DNA from: Nevskiales bacterium | Lineage (GTDB): Bacteria > Pseudomonadota > Gammaproteobacteria > Nevskiales > Nevskiaceae | Length of the DNA stretch: 64,000 bases | Direction: 5' to 3' | Assembly (NCBI GenBank): GCA_028698335.1 | Contig: JAQVDP010000014.1 | Coordinates: 61,117-125,116 of the forward strand | Shown: positions 29,741-38,519 of the stretch, piece after piece | Numbering within the stretch: position 1 is the stretch's first letter | How the letters are laid out: each line of letters begins with the position of its first letter | The notes under the pieces: generated by a model | What the model was told of the DNA's origin: nothing | What the model saw: only the letters and a program-made list of their open reading frames with translations | Databases searched by the model: none | Program-made: the position numbers and the translations under genes

Positions 29741-30073
29741 ATGACCGCCGAGACCCGGGACAGCGCCACGCCTGGCGACTTCAAGACCTTCGCCGAGTTC
29801 TACCCGTACTACCTGCAGGAGCACTCCGACCGGACCTGCCGCCGGCTGCATTTCGTAGGCAGCAGCCTGGCGCTGCTGATCATCGCCTATGCCGTGTTCA
29901 GCCAGCAGTGGTGGCTGTGCCTGGTGGCACTGGTGCAGGGATATGCCTTCGCCTGGGTCGGCCATTTCTTCTTCGAGCACAACCGCCCGGCGACTTTCAA
30001 GTACCCGTGGCTGTCATTCAAGGGCGACTGGAAGATGTGGTGGCAGATGCTGACCGGCAGAATCGCGCTGTAG
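29741..30073 (+). CDS. DUF962 (Mpo1-like) membrane protein
   Basis: A 110-residue DUF962 family protein with FKTFAEFYPYYLQEHSDRTCRRLHFVGSSLALL at the N-terminus and GYAFAWVGHFFFEHNRPATFKYPWLSFKGDW later; these hold the conserved histidines of the family. The yeast relative Mpo1 is an iron-dependent dioxygenase acting on 2-hydroxy fatty acids; whether bacterial members do so is not established here. The start at 29741 was preferred over 29726 because GGAGG lies eight bases upstream. Confidence 0.85.
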   Translation: MTAETRDSATPGDFKTFAEFYPYYLQEHSDRTCRRLHFVGSSLALLIIAYAVFSQQWWLCLVALVQGYAFAWVGHFFFEHNRPATFKYPWLSFKGDWKMWWQMLTGRIAL

Positions 30074-30082
30074 CGCCCGCGG

Positions 30083-30117
30083 CGCCGGATCTGGTCACAA
30101 AACGCCCAGATCCGGCG
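30083..30117 (+). terminator. Hairpin between the DUF962 gene and mnmG
   Basis: CGCCGGATCTGG (30083-30094) pairs exactly with 30106-30117, with an 11-nt loop, nine bases after the DUF962 stop. A T-run (CCCTTTTT) follows only after about 15 bases, and a TAGAAT box that could be the mnmG -10 directly follows the stem, so the role is ambiguous. Confidence 0.4.
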
Positions 30118-30153
30118 TAGAATGCCGGCCCTTTTTCGGTTTCCGTCGCATCC

Positions 30154-32046
30154 ATGCGCCAGCCCAGCAACAGCTTCGACGTCATCGTGATCGGCGGCGG
30201 CCACGCCGGCACCGAGGCCGCGCTCGCCGCGGCCCGCATGGGCTGCGAGACGCTGCTGGTCACGCAAAGCATCGAGACGCTGGGGCAGATGTCCTGCAAT
30301 CCGGCGATCGGCGGCATCGGCAAGGGCCATCTGGTCAAGGAGATCGACGCGCTCGGCGGCCTGATGGCGCGCGCCGCCGATCGCGCCGGCATCCAGTTCC
30401 GCACGCTCAACGCCTCCAAAGGCCCCGCGGTGCGCGCGACCCGCGCCCAGGCCGATCGCATGCTCTACAAGTGGTTCGTCCGCGAAGCGCTGGAGAATCA
30501 GTCGCACCTGACCCTGTTCCAGCAGGAAGTCGAGGACCTGATCGTCGAGGGCGGCCACGTGCGCGGCGTCGTCACCCGGCTCGGCCTGCGGTTTCACGCC
30601 GATCGCGTGGTCCTGACCACCGGCACCTTCCTCGGCGGGCGCATCCATGTCGGCCTGAGCAACCACCCCGGCGGGCGCGCCGGGGATGCGCCGTCGCTGC
30701 CGCTGGCCGCGCGCCTGCGCGAACTGCATCCGCGCGTCGGCCGCTTGAAGACCGGTACGCCGCCACGGCTGGACGGCCGCAGCATCGACTGGTCGCGCCT
30801 CGCCGAACAGCCCGGCGACACGCCGGTCCCGGTGTTCTCGTTCATGGGCTCGGCCGGCGATCATCCGCGACAGGTGCCCTGCCACATCACCCACACCAAT
30901 CCGCGCACCCACGAGATCATCCGCAGCGGCTTCGAGCGCTCGCCGATGTTCACCGGAGTGATCGAGGGGACCGGTCCGCGCTACTGCCCCAGCGTCGAGG
31001 ACAAGATCAACCGCTTCGCCGACAAGGACCGGCATCAGATCTTCCTCGAACCGGAAGGCCTGAACACCCGCGAGATCTACCCGAACGGGATCTCGACCTC
31101 GCTGCCCTACGACATCCAGGAGCAGTTCGTGCGCTCGATCGAGGGCCTCGAACAGGCGCGGATCACGCGTCCCGGATATGCCATCGAGTACGACTACTTC
31201 GATCCGCGCGACCTCAAGCGCTCGCTCGAGACCCAGGTCGTCGGCGGGCTCTATTTCGCCGGGCAGATCAACGGCACCACCGGTTACGAGGAAGCCGCCG
31301 CCCAGGGCCTGCTGGCCGGCATCAACGCCGCGCTGGCCGCACGAGGGGACGCCCCGTGGGAGCCGCAGCGCCACGAGGCCTACATCGGCGTGCTCGTCGA
31401 CGACCTGATCACGCTCGGCACCAGCGAGCCCTACCGGATGTTCACCTCGCGCGCCGAGCACCGCCTGCTGCTGCGCGAGGACAATGCCGACCGCCGCCTG
31501 ACCCCGCTGGGCCGGCGCCTCGGCCTGGTCGACGACGCCCGCTGGACGGCATTCAGCGCCAAGCAGGATGCGATCGAGCGGGAAGGCGAGCGCCTGGCAG
31601 GCATCTGGCTCAAGCCCGTGCAACTGTCCGGCGCCGACTTCGTCGCGGCATTCGGAACCCCGCGCAGCGACAACGGCCTCGCCGCCACCGACCTGCTACG
31701 CCGCCCCGAAGGGAACATCCGGATCCTGCAGCAACTCGGCCTGATTCCGCTGGACATCGATCCGCTGGTCGCCGAACAGATCGAGATCGAGGTCAAGTAC
31801 GCCGGCTACATCCAACGCCAGAATGCCGAGATCGAACGTAATCGCCGTTACGAGGACAGCCGCATCCCGGACGATCTCGATTACCTCGGCGTCGTCGGCC
31901 TCTCCAACGAGGTCCGGCAGAAGCTGATCGACCACCGCCCGCAGACCCTCGGACAGGCCGCACGCATCTCCGGCGTGACCCCCGCCGCGATCTCGCTCCT
32001 GCTGGTCCACCTGAAGAAGCGCAGCGACCTGCGGCGCTCGGCCTGA
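30154..32046 (+). CDS. mnmG: tRNA uridine-5-carboxymethylaminomethyl modification enzyme MnmG (GidA)
   Basis: MnmG (630 residues) is the FAD-dependent partner of MnmE that makes the cmnm5 group on U34 of certain tRNAs. The N-terminal [17 protein letters not shown] binds [19 protein letters not shown] follows, and the C-terminal helical domain ends in [12 protein letters not shown]. Length and motifs are canonical. Unusually for many proteobacteria, it is not followed by rsmG and parA; a parB-like gene lies 2.3 kb away on the other strand. Confidence 0.97.
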   Translation: MRQPSNSFDVIVIGGGHAGTEAALAAARMGCETLLVTQSIETLGQMSCNPAIGGIGKGHLVKEIDALGGLMARAADRAGIQFRTLNASKGPAVRATRAQADRMLYKWFVREALENQSHLTLFQQEVEDLIVEGGHVRGVVTRLGLRFHADRVVLTTGTFLGGRIHVGLSNHPGGRAGDAPSLPLAARLRELHPRVGRLKTGTPPRLDGRSIDWSRLAEQPGDTPVPVFSFMGSAGDHPRQVPCHITHTNPRTHEIIRSGFERSPMFTGVIEGTGPRYCPSVEDKINRFADKDRHQIFLEPEGLNTREIYPNGISTSLPYDIQEQFVRSIEGLEQARITRPGYAIEYDYFDPRDLKRSLETQVVGGLYFAGQINGTTGYEEAAAQGLLAGINAALAARGDAPWEPQRHEAYIGVLVDDLITLGTSEPYRMFTSRAEHRLLLREDNADRRLTPLGRRLGLVDDARWTAFSAKQDAIEREGERLAGIWLKPVQLSGADFVAAFGTPRSDNGLAATDLLRRPEGNIRILQQLGLIPLDIDPLVAEQIEIEVKYAGYIQRQNAEIERNRRYEDSRIPDDLDYLGVVGLSNEVRQKLIDHRPQTLGQAARISGVTPAAISLLLVHLKKRSDLRRSA

Positions 32047-32259
32047 GCCCCCTCCGGCGGGCACCTCCCGCCAGCCGCCCCCAGTCGTAGCGACGAGCTC
32101 AGGCACGGTTCATTGCGGGATGCCGATCCGGTGCATCCGTAGTCCATACCCGGGCTCATGCCCGCTGCGCAAGTGCGTGCATCAACCCGTTCCGGCGCCA
32201 GCAACGCTAGACTCCATCCTTATGTTCCAGAAGAAGCGCGTCGCACCGGAGAACCAACA

Positions 32260-32757
32260 ATGAAACGACTCACCATCGCCCTGCTGATCAGCGCCGCTTC
32301 GGGCGTCGCCATCGCCGCCGACGGCCCCAAGGCGGGCCAGTGGGAATACACCACTGAGGTCAACATTCCGGCGATGAGCATGCCGGAGGGCTTCCAGATG
32401 CCGGAACTGCCGGAAGGCATGGAACTGCCTCCGGGCATGTCGATGCCGCAGATGGGCGCGCAGGGCATGAAGCAGACGATGAGCTTCAAGCAGTGCATCA
32501 CCGACGAGGAGCCGGTGCCGATGCACGAGGACGAAAACTCCGACTGCAAGCTCACCAAGATGGACCGCAAGGGCAATACCGTGCACTGGGCGGTGAAATG
32601 CCAGACACCCGAGGGTCCGTCCAGCGGCGAAGGCACCGCGACCTACGAGGGCGACCGCATGCATGCCGAAATGACGATGACCAGCACCGTCGACGGGCGC
32701 CCGATGGAGATGCACCAGACCATCAATGGCCGCTATCTGGGTCCCTGCCCGAAATAG
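32260..32757 (+). CDS. DUF3617-like exported protein
   Basis: This 165-residue protein has a signal peptide (MKRLTIALLISAASGVAIA). GQWEYTTEV near the mature start, SFKQCIT and a C-terminal second half with paired cysteines (DCKLTKMDRKGNTVHWAVKCQ) fit DUF3617. A Met/Pro-rich segment (about residues 40-72, with repeated PEGM/PPGMSMPQM) could bind metal but this is inference. GGAG lies before the ATG. No function is known for the family. Confidence 0.75.
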   Translation: MKRLTIALLISAASGVAIAADGPKAGQWEYTTEVNIPAMSMPEGFQMPELPEGMELPPGMSMPQMGAQGMKQTMSFKQCITDEEPVPMHEDENSDCKLTKMDRKGNTVHWAVKCQTPEGPSSGEGTATYEGDRMHAEMTMTSTVDGRPMEMHQTINGRYLGPCPK

Positions 32758-32855
32758 GGCATCGCCCCGGCGCCGACTGTTCAGAATCGATTCAGCAGGG
32801 CCGGCTATGGTGTGATCCACAGCAACGAAAAATCAGACCTGTGGAGAGAAACACC

Positions 32856-33362
32856 ATGAAATCGTCATTCAACGCAATGCTGGCGCTGGTCGCCTTCGCC
32901 GCCGTCTCGACCGGTGCCAGCGCAGCCGGCCTCAAGCTGGGCGCCGACGTGTCCATCGGCGCCGATGCCGGCGCCGCTTCGTCGTCGGCTGACGCCGCCG
33001 CTGAAGCGAACGTCGAGGCCCGCAGCGAGGCCATGGAGCGCGCCGCAGAAAACGGCGCCGAGACGGGCGCTGCCGCCAAGCAAGCCGGCCTGAAGACCGC
33101 GACCGAGGCCGAACTCAAGGCCGAGACCGCCCGCGAGCGCGGCGCCGATGCCGGCGCCAAGCTGAAGAGCGAAACCAAGGCGTCGGTCCAAGCGGGTGCC
33201 AATGCCGCCCACAAGACCGGCACCAAGGTCGCGGAAGGTACCCGCAAGGCCGCCGACGCGTCCCTGGATGCCACCGGCAAGGTGGTCGGCGGGGTGCTCG
33301 GTGCCGCCGACGGCGGCGTCGAAGCCAAGGCCGAGGTCAAGGCCGGCGCGAACGCCAAGTAA
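32856..33362 (+). CDS. Alanine-rich exported protein of unknown function
   Basis: A 168-residue protein with a clear signal peptide (MKSSFNAMLALVAFAAVSTGASA) followed by a low-complexity region rich in Ala, Lys, Glu and Gly, with repeated KAxTEAEL-, KAETARERG- and KAGANA-like segments that predict long amphipathic helices. GGAGAG precedes the ATG and a strong terminator follows. It resembles helical periplasmic or surface proteins only in composition; I do not recognise a family. Confidence 0.75.
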   Translation: MKSSFNAMLALVAFAAVSTGASAAGLKLGADVSIGADAGAASSSADAAAEANVEARSEAMERAAENGAETGAAAKQAGLKTATEAELKAETARERGADAGAKLKSETKASVQAGANAAHKTGTKVAEGTRKAADASLDATGKVVGGVLGAADGGVEAKAEVKAGANAK

Positions 33363-33408
33363 CCGTTTCCCGTCCCCCAGCTCCGCACCCCCTGCGGAGC
33401 CAACCCGA

Positions 33409-33443
33409 AGCCCTCCTGGTTTTCGATCAGGAGGGCTTTTTTT
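33409..33443 (+). terminator. Rho-independent terminator
   Basis: AGCCCTCCTG (33409-33418) pairs with CAGGAGGGCT (33428-33437), followed by seven T. It ends the transcript of the alanine-rich protein gene and faces the convergent metallopeptidase gene. Confidence 0.92.
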
Positions 33444-33450
33444 GACTGCG

Positions 33451-34206
33451 CTAACTCTGGCGCGACCGCCGCCGCGGCAGATAGTGATGCAGGCTGCCAC
33501 CCTGATCGCGCAACCACCTGCGCTGGACATCGAAGCCGGGCAGGCAGCGCTGGACATGGCCCCAGAAACGCTCCGAGTGGTTCATCTCCAGCAGGTGACA
33601 GAGCTCGTGAATCACGACGTACTCGAAGACCTCGCGAGGCGCCATGATCAGCCGCCACGACAGGCTGATCGCCCCGCTCGGCGCGCAACTTCCCCATTGC
33701 GAGCGGGGATCGGCAATCGAAAGGTCCCGCCACTGCACGCCGAGCACCGGCGCGTATCGATCGAGCAAGCCCTGCGCATCGACCCTGGCCCGCTGCATCA
33801 GCTCGCGCTTGAGCGCGGTTTCGAGCTTGTGCACGTTGCCCCGGTGGGCGGCGGGCGCAAAAAGGGTGATGCGGTCGTGCTCGACCCGCACGGTGGTCTG
33901 CCGCAGCGTCGCGTACTCGACGTAGACCGGCACACGGGCACCACGCAGCGGAATCTCGTCACTGCCGTCCCACGCCGCTTCCGGCGGCAGGGCATGCCTG
34001 GCCTCGTGCTCATCCCACTGCTCCAGCTTCTGGCGGATCCAGTCCTGCCGCGACTGCAGGAACGCCAGCGCCTCGGCGCGTGAAACCCAGCGCGGATACA
34101 CCAGGAGCACTTCACGATCGCGCCGCACTTCGATACGGATGTTGCGCGCCTTGGGACTGACCCGCTCGGTCAGCCGGTAGGCCGCGCGGAAAAGCTCGAG
34201 CTGCAT
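33451..34206 (-). CDS. YgjP-like (DUF45/M48-related) zinc metallopeptidase
   Basis: A 251-residue protein of the YgjP/DUF45 family. The HELCHLLEMNHSERFW segment near residues 205-220 holds the HExxH zinc site, and DPRSQWGSCAPSGAISLSWRL is the family hallmark upstream. An N-terminal beta-rich segment (NIRIEVRRDREVLLVYPRW) is typical. ATG at 34206 was chosen because GAGGG lies about ten bases upstream; a GTG at 34245 is possible. Its substrate is unknown. Confidence 0.88.
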   Translation of the reverse strand: MQLELFRAAYRLTERVSPKARNIRIEVRRDREVLLVYPRWVSRAEALAFLQSRQDWIRQKLEQWDEHEARHALPPEAAWDGSDEIPLRGARVPVYVEYATLRQTTVRVEHDRITLFAPAAHRGNVHKLETALKRELMQRARVDAQGLLDRYAPVLGVQWRDLSIADPRSQWGSCAPSGAISLSWRLIMAPREVFEYVVIHELCHLLEMNHSERFWGHVQRCLPGFDVQRRWLRDQGGSLHHYLPRRRSRQS

Positions 34207-34387
34207 CGGATCAATCCCTCGGATTGAGCCGGCCGGCGCCGTCACAAAACCGACATACGGGTGCCATCACCCCACCAAACGGTAATTTTTTGTTCATGTC
34301 CGGAGCCGGCCGGCAAAACTGCTTCGTTTGTTGCATCGCACATCGGGGTTATCCACAAGCTTATCCCCGGGTCCTGTAGATAAATGC

Positions 34388-35188
34388 TCACTTGGCCTCA
34401 TAGCCGATCCGGGCCAGCACCCCGTCGAGTTCGTCGAGCGAATGGAACTGCACGCGCAGCTCGCCCTTGCCCGACCGGTCCGCCTGCACCGTGACCGGGC
34501 AGGCGAGCAGATCCGACAGCTCGCGTTCGAGCCGCTGCCAATCCCCGGACTTGCCCGGCTTGAACACGATCTTGGTGTCGCGGGCGGCCGCAACCTTGCG
34601 CTCGAGCTGGCGCACCGTGAGCTTGGCGCGAATCACGTCGTCGGCCCAGCGCACCTGCTCACCCAGCTCGACCCCGGCGAGCACCTTGGCGTGCCCGAGA
34701 CTCAGGTGCCCCTCGTTGACCAGCGTCTGCACGGCCGGGGCGAGATTCAGTAAGCGCAGGTAATTGCTGACATATTCCCGCGACTTTCCGATCCGGTGTC
34801 CGATCTCCTCATGGGTCAGTTCGAACATCTCGCCGAGCTGCTTGATGCCCGCGGCAGCCTCCATCGGCGACAGGGACTCGCGCTGCAGGTTCTCGATCAG
34901 ACCGACGATGAAGGCCTCGCTGTCCGACAGGTCGTCGCGCACGATCGCGGGAATCTCGTGCAACTCGGCGAGCTGTGCCGCGCGCCAGCGCCGTTCACCG
35001 GCGAGCAGCTCGTAGCCCCAGACCCGGGTGCGCAGCACCACCGGCTGGATCACCCCCGACTCGCGGATGCTTCGCGCCAGCTCGGCCAGGGTCTCCGGAT
35101 TGAAGTTGCGCCGCGCCTGCTGACTGCCCGGTCGGATCAGATCGATCGGGATCAGGCGCACTTTGTCCACAGCTTGGGAATGACTCAT
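34388..35188 (-). CDS. parB: ParB/Spo0J-family partition protein (orphan)
   Basis: A 266-residue ParB. The N-terminal domain carries the CTP-binding boxes [10 protein letters not shown] and [14 protein letters not shown], a helix-turn-helix follows ([24 protein letters not shown]), and the C-terminal dimerisation region ends [20 protein letters not shown]. The usual N-terminal ParA-contacting LGRGL-like peptide of chromosomal ParB is absent: the protein starts almost directly at [18 protein letters not shown]. No parA is nearby. It is divergent from folE with a 69-base gap. It may be a second ParB-like DNA-binding protein rather than the main chromosome partition factor. Confidence 0.88.
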   Translation of the reverse strand: MSHSQAVDKVRLIPIDLIRPGSQQARRNFNPETLAELARSIRESGVIQPVVLRTRVWGYELLAGERRWRAAQLAELHEIPAIVRDDLSDSEAFIVGLIENLQRESLSPMEAAAGIKQLGEMFELTHEEIGHRIGKSREYVSNYLRLLNLAPAVQTLVNEGHLSLGHAKVLAGVELGEQVRWADDVIRAKLTVRQLERKVAAARDTKIVFKPGKSGDWQRLERELSDLLACPVTVQADRSGKGELRVQFHSLDELDGVLARIGYEAK

Positions 35189-35257
35189 CTGTTTATTGTA
35201 AGTGTCCGTATGGCCGGGCATGGGATAATCCGCGCAAACCGCAGGGGAAGAGAGCAT

Positions 35258-35809
35258 ATGGAAGACCAGTTCCGCGCGATCATCGAGGCGATTGGCGAGA
35301 ATCCGGACCGCGAGGGACTCATCCGCACGCCCTACCGGGCCGCGCGCGCCATGGAGTTTCTGACGCAGGGTTATGAGCAGGACATCGAGGAGATCGTCAA
35401 CGAGGCGGTGTTCGAGTCGAGCAACGACGAGATGGTGATCGTCAAGGACATCGAGCTGTATTCGCTGTGCGAGCATCACCTGCTGCCATTCATCGGCAAG
35501 GCCCACGTCGCCTACCTGCCCAGCGGGCGCGTCATCGGCCTGTCGAAGATCCCGCGCATCGTCGACATGTACGCGCGCCGCCTGCAGATCCAGGAAAACC
35601 TGACCCAGCAGATCGGCCAGTGCATCGAACAGGTCACCGGCGCGGTCGGCGTCGCCGTCGTCATCCAGGCGAAGCACTTGTGCGCGATGATGCGCGGTGT
35701 CCAGAAACAGAACTCGTCGATGATCACCTCGGTGATGCTGGGCCGGTTCCGCGAGGATCCCCGGACCCGCAAGGAATTTCTCGACCTGATCCGGCAGCCC
35801 GGCGGCTGA
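35258..35809 (+). CDS. folE: GTP cyclohydrolase I
   Basis: FolE (183 residues) converts GTP to 7,8-dihydroneopterin triphosphate, the first step of folate synthesis. Zinc ligands lie in LCEHHLLPF and in the later LCAMMRGV; the substrate-site segment is [31 protein letters not shown] precedes the ATG. Length is family-typical. Confidence 0.96.
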   Translation: MEDQFRAIIEAIGENPDREGLIRTPYRAARAMEFLTQGYEQDIEEIVNEAVFESSNDEMVIVKDIELYSLCEHHLLPFIGKAHVAYLPSGRVIGLSKIPRIVDMYARRLQIQENLTQQIGQCIEQVTGAVGVAVVIQAKHLCAMMRGVQKQNSSMITSVMLGRFREDPRTRKEFLDLIRQPGG

Positions 35810-35903
35810 CGACAATCCGGATAACCGGCGCGCTGCGAACCCGGCTAAACTCTGACCAGCCCGCACGGCGCAACCCATTTTCCCGTTGACTTCGGATCCC
35901 ACC

Positions 35904-36899
35904 ATGGCCCTGAACGGACACTCTGCAGACCTGCCCGCCCAGCGCGAAATCCTCGACTCGCTCGCCCCGACGGTACGCGAGTACACCGAACGTCACATCG
36001 GCGCCCGCAAACTGTGGATGCCGGCCGACCTTCTGCCGACGCATGACGAGGACGGCGTCGACCGCGATGCCGAACTGCGCGCCCTGCGCGAACGCGCCCG
36101 CGGCCTGCCCGACAGCGTGCGCGTGGCGCTGGCGCTGAACCTGCTGACCGAGGAGGGGCTGCCGCATTTCCACCGGCTGCTGTCGACCTACATGGGCTAC
36201 GAGGGCGCCTGGGCGGACTGGAACAACCTGTGGACCGCCGAAGAGGACCGCCACGGCTGCATCCTGCGCGACTATGTCCGCGACGCGCGCCTGTTCGACA
36301 TGCGCGCACTCGAACGCATGCAGTACCAGTACATCGAGTCCGGCTTCAATCCGGAATGGCAGGACGACCCCTACCGGCTGCTCGCGTACACCAGCCTGCA
36401 GGAGAAGGCCACGCAGACCGCGCACGCCAACTCCGGCCGCATCGCCGCGCAGTACGAACCGCAGCTGCAGCGCATCCTCGCCCATATCTCGGGTGACGAG
36501 ATGCGCCACTACACCTTTTATCGCGACTGCTTCTCGGCGGTGCTGAAGATCGACACCAATCGCGCGCTCGCGGCGTTGGCGGCCGTCGCTCCGGCGCTGG
36601 CGATGCCGGGACACGCGATCGACGGCTACGCGCAGATGTCGGAAGTCGAACGCCGTGCGGGCATCTACGGTCCGCGCGAATATCTCAGACTGGTCGAGGA
36701 TCTGGTCAAGCACTGGGCCATCGACGCGCTGACCGGCCTGTCCAGCGTCGGCCGCGCCGCGCAGGACAAGATCATGCGCCTGCCGACCCGGCTCGCGCGC
36801 ATGGCCGAGTACGTCGAAACCAAATCCCAGAGCCGCAGCTTCTCGTTCGACTTCATCTACCAGCGCGCATTCGAAATGGCGACCGGAGCCGCGCACTGA
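35904..36899 (+). CDS. Acyl-[ACP] desaturase (plant-type, di-iron)
   Basis: A 331-residue soluble ferritin-like desaturase related to stearoyl-ACP delta-9 desaturase. The two iron-binding motifs are WTAEEDRHG (about residues 111-119) and GDEMRHYTFY (about 199-208). It introduces a double bond into acyl-ACP using ferredoxin and O2; chain length and position are unknown. ATG at 35904 was preferred to an upstream TTG at 35886. A strong hairpin follows. Confidence 0.88.
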   Translation: MALNGHSADLPAQREILDSLAPTVREYTERHIGARKLWMPADLLPTHDEDGVDRDAELRALRERARGLPDSVRVALALNLLTEEGLPHFHRLLSTYMGYEGAWADWNNLWTAEEDRHGCILRDYVRDARLFDMRALERMQYQYIESGFNPEWQDDPYRLLAYTSLQEKATQTAHANSGRIAAQYEPQLQRILAHISGDEMRHYTFYRDCFSAVLKIDTNRALAALAAVAPALAMPGHAIDGYAQMSEVERRAGIYGPREYLRLVEDLVKHWAIDALTGLSSVGRAAQDKIMRLPTRLARMAEYVETKSQSRSFSFDFIYQRAFEMATGAAH

Positions 36900-36924
36900 G
36901 ATCCGCAGGCCGTTCGGCTGCACG

Positions 36925-36956
36925 ATGACGACGGCGCCGGAAGGCGCCGTCGTCAT
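36925..36956 (+). terminator. Perfect 14-bp hairpin after the acyl-ACP desaturase gene
   Basis: ATGACGACGGCGCC (36925-36938) pairs with 36943-36956 around a GGAA tetraloop. It lies 26 bases after the stop codon. The T-run is short, so it may be a terminator or a 3'-end stabiliser. Confidence 0.7.
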
Positions 36957-37029
36957 TTGCGGGTCTGCGGAAATGACGCAGAATGCGGGGGTCGCGTCAC
37001 CGCCCCTTTCGACGGAGCTCCTTAGTCCG

Positions 37030-37863
37030 ATGCGTACGCTCAAGCACCGCCGCGTCCTGATCACCGGCGCCGGCAGCGGCCTCGGCCGCGAACTGGCCCT
37101 GTGCTTCGCCGCCGCCGGCTGGAAGGTCGCGTGCACGGATGTCCGTCCGCAGGCAGCCGAGGACACCCTCGCGCAGATCCGGCAGCAGCAGGGCGACGGA
37201 CTGGCCGCCGCGCTCGATGTCCGCAGCGAAGCCGGCTTCGCGGCCGTCGTCGAACAGCTCGATGCGCAGTGGGACGGGTTCGACGTGCTGATCAACAACG
37301 CCGGCGTCGCCACCGCCGGAACCGTCGCGGACTCCCCGCTGGAACAATGGCAGTGGGTGCTCGACATCAATCTGCTCGGCTGCGTGCGCGGCGCGCGCGC
37401 GGCCGTGCCGGTGCTCAGACGACAGGGCGGCGGCCACATCGTGAACGTCGCTTCGTTCGCCGGCATCGCCAATCCACCCGCACTGGCCAGCTACAACGTC
37501 GCCAAGGCCGGCGTCATCGCCCTGTCGGAGACGCTGCGCTTCGAGCTCGACCCCGACCGCATCGGCGTCTCGGTGGCGTGTCCGTCGTTCTTCCAGACCG
37601 ACCTGCTCAACAGCGGCGACGCCGATGCGCCCGAATCGCGCAGCACCGCGCCGCAGATGACCGCGATCACCGGCAAGCTGATGCACAACGCACAGGTCAC
37701 CGCCGGCGACGTGGCCCGCGACATCCTGCACGCGGTCGAGACCGACCGTTTCATGGTGATCTCGCACCCCGATGCCCGCAGCCGCCATCGTCTCAAGCGG
37801 TTCGCGCCGGAGCTGTATTTCCGCCTCGCGCGCCGCGCCACCGCCGCCTTCCTGAAAAGATGA
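37030..37863 (+). CDS. SDR family NAD(P)-dependent oxidoreductase
   Basis: A 277-residue short-chain dehydrogenase/reductase. The cofactor motif is TGAGSGLG (about 12-19), NNAGVA follows near 88, and the catalytic centre is the Ser in VASFAGIA and YNVAK (Tyr-xxx-Lys). A basic C-terminal segment (RSRHRLKRFAPELYFRLARR) suggests membrane contact. Substrate unknown; neighbouring desaturase and GMC genes hint at lipid or alcohol metabolism, which is only inference. Confidence 0.88.
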   Translation: MRTLKHRRVLITGAGSGLGRELALCFAAAGWKVACTDVRPQAAEDTLAQIRQQQGDGLAAALDVRSEAGFAAVVEQLDAQWDGFDVLINNAGVATAGTVADSPLEQWQWVLDINLLGCVRGARAAVPVLRRQGGGHIVNVASFAGIANPPALASYNVAKAGVIALSETLRFELDPDRIGVSVACPSFFQTDLLNSGDADAPESRSTAPQMTAITGKLMHNAQVTAGDVARDILHAVETDRFMVISHPDARSRHRLKRFAPELYFRLARRATAAFLKR

Positions 37864-37933
37864 CGCCTGCGTCATGATTTGCTAGGGTTGGGTCCGATTC
37901 AGGCCGGACCCACGGCCTGCACACCGGAGGAGA

Positions 37934-38509
37934 ATGATGACGACGCCCCTTTCTGGCGCCGGGCTCAGCCGTCGCCGCTTTCTGCAACTCGGCACGATCG
38001 GCAGCGCGAGTCTGGCCGTACTCGGCACCACTGCCAGCCTGTCGGGCTGCAGCCGCCCGGCCAGCCCCGCCGCGGGATTCGACTTCCTGAGCGCCGATGA
38101 CGTCGTGATGCTGCGGGCCCTGCTCCCCGTCGCCAACGGCTCGGCCTATGCCGCCGCCGCGGCCCGGAACCCCGACCTCGGCGAGACCGCGCTGCAGCGC
38201 ATCGATGCGCTCTGCGCCCGCATGGACCCACCGGCGCAGGCCGAGCTGCGCAAACTCTTCGATCTGCTCGGATGGAGCCTGTTCCGGCGCCTCGCCTGCG
38301 GCTTCTCCGACGGCTGGAGCGAAGCCGCCCCGGCAACCCTCACGGCGTTCCTCGAACGCTGGCGGCAAAGCAGCGTCGGGCTGTTCAACGCCGGACATCG
38401 GGGTCTGGTCAAGCTCGCCGGCGCCGGCTTCTGGAGCCAGCCGGCGACCTGGGCGGCCTCGACCTATCCCGGCCCGCCGGCCTTCGCCGTGTCCGCACTG
38501 AACCGCTAG
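37934..38509 (+). CDS. Tat-exported gluconate 2-dehydrogenase subunit 3-like lipoprotein
   Basis: A 191-residue protein with a twin-arginine signal (LSRRRFLQLG) ending in a lipobox-like LSGC. The mature part resembles gluconate 2-dehydrogenase subunit 3-type small partners of GMC dehydrogenases (FLSADDVVMLRALLPVANG; FDLLGWSLFRRLACGF). It sits 10 bases upstream of a GMC oxidoreductase, so the two probably form a membrane-bound dehydrogenase whose Tat signal carries the pair out. GGAGGA lies near the ATG. Confidence 0.8.
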   Translation: MMTTPLSGAGLSRRRFLQLGTIGSASLAVLGTTASLSGCSRPASPAAGFDFLSADDVVMLRALLPVANGSAYAAAAARNPDLGETALQRIDALCARMDPPAQAELRKLFDLLGWSLFRRLACGFSDGWSEAAPATLTAFLERWRQSSVGLFNAGHRGLVKLAGAGFWSQPATWAASTYPGPPAFAVSALNR

Positions 38510-38519
38510 GGGGCCGCAG

